Assembly (NCBI GenBank): GCA_001730015.1
Contig: MDLA01000191.1
Location: 1 to 48,016 of the forward strand
Length of the DNA stretch: 48,016 nucleotides
Direction of reading: 5' to 3'
Origin: Chromatiales bacterium (ex Bugula neritina AB1)
GTDB lineage: Bacteria; Pseudomonadota; Gammaproteobacteria; Granulosicoccales; Granulosicoccaceae
The notes under the pieces were generated by a model. It ran no database searches and was not told the origin of the DNA. It was given only the letters and a program-made list of their open reading frames with translations. Shown piece by piece: positions 42,541 through 48,016 of this stretch (positions within the stretch are counted from its first letter, which is position 1; each line of letters begins with the position of its first letter). Made by a program: the position numbers and the translations under genes.

Positions 42541-42572
42541 ACCGGAGAAGCAGAAACACCTCTCCGGTTTTT
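42541..42572 (+). terminator. Rho-independent terminator after the WbqC gene
   Basis: ACCGGAGA, 12-base loop, TCTCCGGT and a run of five T (the first shared with the stem). The 8-bp perfect stem with T-run lies 35 bases after the stop codon. Confidence 0.85.
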
Positions 42573-42617
42573 ACCTTACTCAGTAGATTTAGATTCTCAA
42601 ACAGAACTTTGCATCAG

Positions 42618-42804
42618 CCCTGGTGTTGCATTAAATTTCGAGTTCAGAAACTTATAGAGCCGTATAAAATGCGCTGCACGGAGTTTTTACTGGATTGAGC
42701 CTTGTCATTCTAAGTGATATTCAGTAAAAATGAGTACAGCGCCTTAGATGCTGCTATAAAAGCAGCGCAACGGTTCCGGGTCGGGTTTTTATGCAACACC
42801 AGGG
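42618..42804 (+). repeat. MITE-like 187-bp element, copy 2, with 4-base target duplication
   Basis: Ends are CCCTGGTGTTGCAT and ATGCAACACCAGGG, 14-base perfect inverted repeats. TCAG at 42614-42617 and again at 42805-42808 flanks it directly, as a target-site duplication would. No coding capacity of note. It lies between the WbqC terminator and the 3' end of the DUF4340 gene. Confidence 0.85.
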
Positions 42805-42817
42805 TCAGTGCAAGCCC

Positions 42818-43774
42818 TTATTTCTCTACACTACCGGACTCACTATCCGGCACCTCCGCCGAATCATCAGAATCCGCAGCGGAATCTTCTACATCCGGCA
42901 ATAATTGCGTTACATCAAACTCCGCTAGTTTTTCATACACTGTTCTGGTGATTTTAAATGGTGAATCGATGTCACTACGACGAACAATGTAATTCCCATT
43001 ATCAGCCAGAAATGTGTAGGTTAGAGTCTGATCCCCTGCGGTAGTCATCAGTGTTGTCTCCGTAGCATCATCGGGCTGATCATCGGCAATATCAAGAACC
43101 CTGAGCGTCTTAACCGCACTGACTAAGTCTTCAGCAGAGTCCTGCTTTGCATTCTGCTGAATCCCTTCAGCGTCAGTTAACTTCCACTCGCCATCAACTC
43201 GTTGCAATGTGTTACCTTCGATTACAATATCGATCTCAGCTTCTGTCGATAGTATGTCTTTAGCCAGCCATTGACTACGATCTGCCGGCAGATCATAACT
43301 ATTGATCGCAATCGCATAGACTTCATCATTTCCGGCACGCCGTGCATGACTGCGCCTTAAGCCAGGCGAGGTACCTATAAATACATCCGCCGCTATCTGC
43401 TCATCACTGGATAATTTAACCCGGCGCGTGAAGTCGTCCTCAGCAACCTCCAACTGTGGATGACTCGACGCCCGGGTAGCAACCGCCCAGCCTGTCTTAA
43501 CGCCATTGAGCGAATCCAGCACCGCACTCACTTTACTCGACTGTACAGGCAGATCACCGTATTCCGGCAGACCCCAGCCGTTGTCGCTGCGCGCAAGTAC
43601 CACCTTGCCCTGCTGATCTTCAATCTCTATACGATCAATACCAGCAGAATCGAATTCAACCAATGCACCCTCAGGACGCACAACGGCCTTCGCCTTTTTC
43701 GAATAGTATAATCCGCCGGCAAACAGCAGCTGGGCGATAAGCACTGCCACTAATATGGTTTGTATAGTTTTCAT
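42818..43774 (-). CDS. DUF4340 membrane-anchored protein of a Gld-type ABC system
   Basis: A 318-residue protein. An N-terminal segment TILVAVLIAQLLFAGGLYYS anchors it to the membrane; the rest is extracytoplasmic with repeated DUF4340-type units such as VLARSDNGWGLPEYGDLPVQ, SYDLPADRSQWLAKDILS and LQRVDGEWKLTDAEG. The C-terminus is acidic and Ser-rich (DSDDSAEVPDSESG). I chose ATG 43774 because GGAGG lies five bases upstream; the upstream in-frame ATG would overlap the preceding gene. It starts 13 bases after the fused GldF-GldG gene, so it is the third gene of that operon. Gene function is unknown; association with GldG-like proteins is common. Confidence 0.85.
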   Translation of the reverse strand: MKTIQTILVAVLIAQLLFAGGLYYSKKAKAVVRPEGALVEFDSAGIDRIEIEDQQGKVVLARSDNGWGLPEYGDLPVQSSKVSAVLDSLNGVKTGWAVATRASSHPQLEVAEDDFTRRVKLSSDEQIAADVFIGTSPGLRRSHARRAGNDEVYAIAINSYDLPADRSQWLAKDILSTEAEIDIVIEGNTLQRVDGEWKLTDAEGIQQNAKQDSAEDLVSAVKTLRVLDIADDQPDDATETTLMTTAGDQTLTYTFLADNGNYIVRRSDIDSPFKITRTVYEKLAEFDVTQLLPDVEDSAADSDDSAEVPDSESGSVEK

Positions 43775-43787
43775 GTGTCCTCCCCGT

Positions 43788-46691
43788 TCAGACCGAAACC
43801 AGCTTACCGTGACGAGCCTGACGCGCAGCACTCACACGACTATAGATAAATGCAACAATACCCAGGGCCAGTGCCGCAAGCGCATAGTTTAGATACTCCC
43901 AGAACAGGCGCGAGCTACTTTGCATGGGACTCAGAGTACGATTGAATTGCCCGCGAGACCGAATCTGCATCAGCGCGGTATCCTCCAACGACCAGTCAAT
44001 CGTGTTTGCCATCAATTCATAGGGAGCCAGACTGACATTACCATTAGCGGAGCTCATCATTTGCACCACTGGATCCCGCAGAAAGTCATTGGACGCAAAT
44101 ATCACCAGCCGCGCTGATTGCGGTGAGTGCTTTATTGTTCCAGTAAATACCGGGGGTTTTTCCTCATCATCGGCCGGCGCTTCACCATTGGCCTCCTTTA
44201 CCGCGGCATCGAGTGCATTATCACCAGCTGGTTCCAGCAAAGGCGAGTCTTTGTCTGCAAAAAATGAATCGAATTTTCCCTCGGCTATAACAGCCAGCGT
44301 CTGCCTTGCAGGCTCACCTTCCGCGGTGTACGCAACTCCACCGCCACTGCCCACTTTCGGCATGATATCGATTGAATCCGACACCCAGGATTTCGCAGAG
44401 CTCTGCATCAGCGTAGTAACCGTTCGGTCACCGTTCTTTTCACTATCGACACTGATCGGGGACGCCCACGCCATCGTTATTTGAGGGAGCTCGCTGGTGA
44501 TCGGATTTTCTGCTGACAAGCCGTTGCGTCGGATATCAACAAAATACGGGTAATTAAGCATACGCATTTCCTGCAATTGCATATTTCCCACCTGCCGGGT
44601 CACCGGTGCTGGAAACGCCGCATTTTGCGGATCCATCACCAGCCCCTCACCGATCGAGATACCGTGATGCTGCAGCCAGTCTTCGAGGCCGGAGTTACGA
44701 TCCGCCAGATCTATTCTCTGACTGAAGCGGGCCGTCTTCGGGCTGGTTGACGCAATCACAGTTCCTCCTTGCATAAGGAACTGATCAACTGCAAACAAAG
44801 ACTTTTCGTCAAGGCCTTCAGGGCCGGCCAAAAGCAGGACATCAGCCAGCGCGGAAACCGCTCCATCTGACAAATCTTCGCTCACCACATTCAGTTCACC
44901 GCTCAGAAATCCTTCCAATTGCGAGTACTCACTACGGGGCGCACCATACGGCGATGGGGCGCCGGGTGCAGTTACCATAGCAACAGTTTTGGTAAAGCCT
45001 CCTGCAAAACGCTTAATGCCAGCCTTTAGATTGCGCTCAAACGTTGCATCCGTCAGATCGTCAAGCGGAATCTGAACAGCCTGACCATCTTTTTCCAGTA
45101 ACAAATGAAAATAGAAGCGATTATTGCTGAATAGACTTGCTGCCATGGGTTGCAGGCCATAGACCTCAGCCAGCCTCTGAGCCTGCACCCCACCGTCGGC
45201 TTGCGGATCAACAAACTTCACGGCAAACCTCCCATCGGATTGCTGCTGATAGCGAGAAACCACATCCTCCACCACGTTGCGGTATGCCTGCAAACCGGCA
45301 GGCAACTGTTCATCACTGGAAATATATGCACTAAAAGCCAGATTTCCCTTTACCGTTGTAAATAGATTACCCCCGGCCTGATAACTGGTCAGGACCTTTT
45401 TTATAGCGCGTGTAAGATCGTGTTCAGGATTACGCAACCTGACATCAGGCACAGCATCTCCAGTTGCCTTAACATCGATAAGGTCACGAAACCCCAGCAC
45501 CTCATACTCATCACCGTATTGTACGAGTACATTGAAATAAGAACTGACTATTGACGACTGGTAGCGATCGGCCACCTGGAATGGTACCGGCTCTATGCCA
45601 TACAACTGATTCGCCTCTTCCTCAAGTTCCGGATTAACAAGCGGATCTATAACCTCGAGCACCACGGAATTTTCACCGGCAATTTCATACTCACGAAGCA
45701 GATCACGCACTTGCGGTACCAATGGCGCAAGTAACGGATGTGTCTTACTACTAAAGTACCCGCGCAACAACAATGGCTCCTGCAACTGCGAGAGATAGTT
45801 GCGAGTGGCGTCCGAAACCGAATACTGCCTGCCCTCTGTGGTATCTACTCGCAGTGTATTCATCTGCCCCAGCCAGAGATTTCCACCGATAGCGTTTAAA
45901 ACCAGCAACGCGGAAACCACTTGCCATTTTTTATGGTGCGGTGTTTTAGCTGCAAGTGTCCAGCGTTCACGCTCCAGAACGTAGGTATTGAGCAACAGAA
46001 AAACAGCGACAATACTCAAATAATAATAGAGATCGCGAATGTCTATTACACCGCGGGTAATAGAATCGAACCGCGATCCGGTACCCAGCATCCGGAGCAC
46101 TTCTCCAACAACATTGCCAAAAAAGTTTGTAATCAGCGGTGAACCAACCAGATAGAACAGACCACACACCGCTGCTGCAATTATTAAGCTGACAATCTGA
46201 TTATTACTGCGAGATGATACAAACAAGCCAATAGACAAATAGGCAGCACCCAGGAAAAACGCCGCCAGATAACCGGACCACACGGGCCCCCAGTCCAGCT
46301 CGCCTAGAAAAGCAACCGTGATCGGTAATGGAAATGTAATTAGTAACGCAATTACCAACAGCGCAATACACCCTAGAAACTTACCGACAACAAAAGCCCA
46401 CAGTGGTGCTGGCTGTGTAAGAACGTGCTCAAGCGTACCCGTGCGACGTTCTTCACTCCACAACCGCATAGTCAGAGTGCTACACAGAAATATAAGCAGA
46501 ATAGGCATCCACTCAAATAGAGGTCTCACATCGGCAATATTTCTTGCAAAGAACGACTCCCCCCAAAAAAACACAAACAGGCTAACTGCTGAAAAAACAG
46601 CCAGAAACAAATATGCCACCGGCGATGAGAAGAACAGCGTAATTTCTTTGCTGGCAACACGACGTACCACAACTAATGAATTAAGCAGCAT
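43788..46691 (-). CDS. Fused ABC permease and GldG-like auxiliary protein (GldF-GldG)
   Basis: A 967-residue fusion. Residues to about 240 are a GldF/ABC-2 permease: SLVVVRRVASKEITLFFSSP, RLWSEERRTGTLEHVLTQP and six membrane segments. A further membrane segment near 257 starts the GldG part, with VDTTEGRQYSVSDATRNYLS and LLREYEIAGENSVVLEVIDP, and a large extracytoplasmic PF09822-like domain (VTAPGAPSPYGAPRSEY, VLLLAGPEGLDEKSLFAVDQ). A last membrane segment (YALAALALGIVAFIYSRV) lies near the end. I chose ATG 46691; it overlaps the ATPase stop by 11 bases, showing translational coupling. In Bacteroidetes the homologues serve gliding; here the cargo is unknown. Confidence 0.88.
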   Translation of the reverse strand: MLLNSLVVVRRVASKEITLFFSSPVAYLFLAVFSAVSLFVFFWGESFFARNIADVRPLFEWMPILLIFLCSTLTMRLWSEERRTGTLEHVLTQPAPLWAFVVGKFLGCIALLVIALLITFPLPITVAFLGELDWGPVWSGYLAAFFLGAAYLSIGLFVSSRSNNQIVSLIIAAAVCGLFYLVGSPLITNFFGNVVGEVLRMLGTGSRFDSITRGVIDIRDLYYYLSIVAVFLLLNTYVLERERWTLAAKTPHHKKWQVVSALLVLNAIGGNLWLGQMNTLRVDTTEGRQYSVSDATRNYLSQLQEPLLLRGYFSSKTHPLLAPLVPQVRDLLREYEIAGENSVVLEVIDPLVNPELEEEANQLYGIEPVPFQVADRYQSSIVSSYFNVLVQYGDEYEVLGFRDLIDVKATGDAVPDVRLRNPEHDLTRAIKKVLTSYQAGGNLFTTVKGNLAFSAYISSDEQLPAGLQAYRNVVEDVVSRYQQQSDGRFAVKFVDPQADGGVQAQRLAEVYGLQPMAASLFSNNRFYFHLLLEKDGQAVQIPLDDLTDATFERNLKAGIKRFAGGFTKTVAMVTAPGAPSPYGAPRSEYSQLEGFLSGELNVVSEDLSDGAVSALADVLLLAGPEGLDEKSLFAVDQFLMQGGTVIASTSPKTARFSQRIDLADRNSGLEDWLQHHGISIGEGLVMDPQNAAFPAPVTRQVGNMQLQEMRMLNYPYFVDIRRNGLSAENPITSELPQITMAWASPISVDSEKNGDRTVTTLMQSSAKSWVSDSIDIMPKVGSGGGVAYTAEGEPARQTLAVIAEGKFDSFFADKDSPLLEPAGDNALDAAVKEANGEAPADDEEKPPVFTGTIKHSPQSARLVIFASNDFLRDPVVQMMSSANGNVSLAPYELMANTIDWSLEDTALMQIRSRGQFNRTLSPMQSSSRLFWEYLNYALAALALGIVAFIYSRVSAARQARHGKLVSV

Positions 46692-47643
46692 CGGCCACCT
46701 CCGCGCTGTTGTTGGTTTGCGTAAGATTAACTTCCCTGAACAGGCCTTCCAGATCACGCCGAGCCACATGCAGCGAATACAGATCACCACCGGCAGCCGC
46801 AATTGCTGCGGCGATTGCGGCACTGACACTTCGGTATTCGAAATGCGGGTTCAAATTTAGAGAATAGGTAAATACTCCCTGCATTTCTTCGCTTTCAGAT
46901 TGCAAACCAGCGCCTTCTATTCCGGCCAGGATTTTTTTCATCATCTGATGATCCAGAGATGTATCGATTTTCAACTGACCACTCGACTGTAAATCCGTCA
47001 GCCGCTCATCTAAAACCAGCTGACCGCCGCTCAGCATCAACACCCGATCACACAAAGCCTCAACTTCCTGCATAATATGCGTCGACAAAATCACTGTGGC
47101 ATCCTGCGCAATATTGCGCAGCAATTGCCTCATTTGCTCCGTTTGCGTCGGATCAAGTCCATTGGTCGGCTCATCCATAATGAGCAGTCGCGGCTTTCCT
47201 AGTAGTGCCTGAGCCACGCCGACCCGCTGCCGGTATCCGCGAGACAACGTAGCAATCGGGTTGATAAACTTTTCCGCCAAATCTGTCTCCCGCACTACCC
47301 TGGAAATCTCAGACTGCTTTTCCTTTGAAGAGATACCTTTAAGTCGTGCTGCGTAGTCGAGATAGTCAGCGATAGTCATCTCCGGGTACACCGGCAGATT
47401 CTCCGGCAGATAGCCCAACTCCCGCTGCACCTCCTTAAGCCGGGTAGCCAGTGATTTACCGGCAATAGTTACAGATCCCGAATCCGGCTCGAGAAACCCG
47501 GTTAGCATTTTCATAACCGTGGTTTTTCCAGCACCATTGTGGCCTAGCAGCCCGACAATTTCCCCATTACCAACAGAGAAGGAAACATCATCCACCGCTT
47601 TAAAATCAGCATAACTACGGCTTAAATGACTTACATCAAGCAT
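46681..47643 (-). CDS. ABC transporter ATP-binding protein (GldA-like)
   Basis: A 320-residue ATPase. Walker A is GHNGAGKTT at 34-42, signature LSRGYRQRVGVAQAL near 133, Walker B LLIMDEPTNGLD near 153-164 and switch STHIMQEV near 185. The C-terminal 90 residues (from about LTDLQSSGQLKIDT) form an extra domain as in GldA and NodI-type ATPases. It drives the permease part of the fusion gene downstream. Start ATG has AAGAGGAAAA just upstream. First gene of the three-gene unit, transcribed away from the tandem foldback elements. Confidence 0.92.
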   Translation of the reverse strand: MLDVSHLSRSYADFKAVDDVSFSVGNGEIVGLLGHNGAGKTTVMKMLTGFLEPDSGSVTIAGKSLATRLKEVQRELGYLPENLPVYPEMTIADYLDYAARLKGISSKEKQSEISRVVRETDLAEKFINPIATLSRGYRQRVGVAQALLGKPRLLIMDEPTNGLDPTQTEQMRQLLRNIAQDATVILSTHIMQEVEALCDRVLMLSGGQLVLDERLTDLQSSGQLKIDTSLDHQMMKKILAGIEGAGLQSESEEMQGVFTYSLNLNPHFEYRSVSAAIAAAIAAAGGDLYSLHVARRDLEGLFREVNLTQTNNSAEVADAA

Positions 47644-47761
47644 AATTTTCCTCTTAAGAATTCAACAAGGCAGAAAAATACATTGCAGAGGGCAACAGCG
47701 TGACACCTCGCAATCAGGGGCATGTTCACACCCACCATTCAAGGAATAGAGCTACTGCTAG

Positions 47762-47926
47762 CTAGTGCCCATCCATAAACCGGGGCGTAGCGAGGGTCAC
47801 TCAGGTGCGTGAGATTTCGCCTACCACATGTGGGCGTTTAGTCATTCTAAATAACTACATGTGGTCGGTGAAAGATCGCGTGTCCTGAGAGATCCGCAGT
47901 AGCGGTGGTTTATGGATGGGCACTAG
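47762..47926 (+). repeat. Complete 165-bp foldback element, first of a tandem pair
   Basis: Begins CTAGTGCCCATCCATAAACC and ends GGTTTATGGATGGGCACTAG, 20-base perfect terminal inverted repeats. Inside, ACCACATGTG and CTACATGTGG flank the centre GTTTAGTCATTCTAAA, so it can fold almost end to end. No coding capacity. Lies upstream of the ABC ATPase gene. Confidence 0.92.
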
Positions 47927-48016
47927 CTAGTGCCCGTCCATAAACCGGGGCGTAGCGAGGGTCACTCAGGTGCGTGAGATTTCGCCTACCACATGTGGGC
48001 GTTTAGTCATTCTAAA
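47927..48016 (+). repeat. Second tandem foldback copy, cut by the window end
   Basis: Starts CTAGTGCCCGTCCATAAACC exactly where the previous copy ends, in the same orientation, and repeats it with one clear difference (CCCGTCC for CCCATCC) through TCATTCTAAA at the window end. The window breaks at the centre of the palindrome. Confidence 0.92.

Overview
The window looks like chromosome of a free-living, probably marine, gammaproteobacterium. This is inferred from recognisable CmoA-, YajD-, ArfB-, LctP-, CobS- and CobT-type proteins, the number of TRAP/TAXI uptake components, and roughly even base composition. There is no rRNA, tRNA, CRISPR array, phage or intact transposase gene. Both ends of the window lie inside copies of one short foldback repeat, as expected where an assembly breaks at a repeat.

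Layout. 0.2-2.0 kb: cobT and cobS, the last steps of cobalamin nucleotide-loop assembly. 2.0-4.0 kb (minus): an alpha-methylacyl-CoA racemase behind a CmoA-like methyltransferase. 4.1-6.3 kb: a SPOR-domain membrane protein and an esterase-like lipoprotein, each ending at a foldback element of about 165 bp. 6.5-6.7 kb (minus): a structured candidate small RNA with a good intrinsic terminator and GGA in its last three hairpin loops. 6.8-10.6 kb: LctP-family permease and a dimethylformamidase-like large subunit. 10.7-18.1 kb: transport block with a fused DctQM permease, a divergent DctP receptor preceded by an overlooked 42-residue membrane peptide, then a TAXI receptor, its fused permease and a threonine-dehydratase-like PLP enzyme. 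18.2-23.6 kb: small membrane protein, molybdopterin oxidoreductase ending in a heptamer repeat array, MocR regulator, LuxR-type regulator. 24.0-27.6 kb: phenylacetate-CoA ligase, YajD, HAD phosphatase, DUF695 protein, ArfB.

27.9-35.3 kb (minus) is a surface and signalling region: orphan TAXI receptor, SUMF1-domain protein without the catalytic cysteines, a membrane Ser/Thr kinase with a DUF4384-like tail, and two spondin_N proteins. 35.5-39.3 kb (minus) shows decay: a gamma-glutamyltransferase, a DUF2147 protein, a relic of the pntB 3' end, a cupin sugar isomerase and a frameshifted ACT-domain gene. 39.5-42.5 kb: GAF-GAF-GGDEF cyclase and a WbqC protein. 42.8-47.6 kb (minus): a Gld-type ABC system (ATPase, fused GldF-GldG, DUF4340 protein) that overlaps or nearly abuts and probably forms one operon.

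Two non-coding repeat families stand out. One is a foldback element of about 165 bp: two complete copies, two cut by the window edges, one core fragment and one diverged relative. The other is a 187-bp element with terminal inverted repeats, present twice in opposite orientation. All functional statements come from reading sequence and recalled family features; no search was run.
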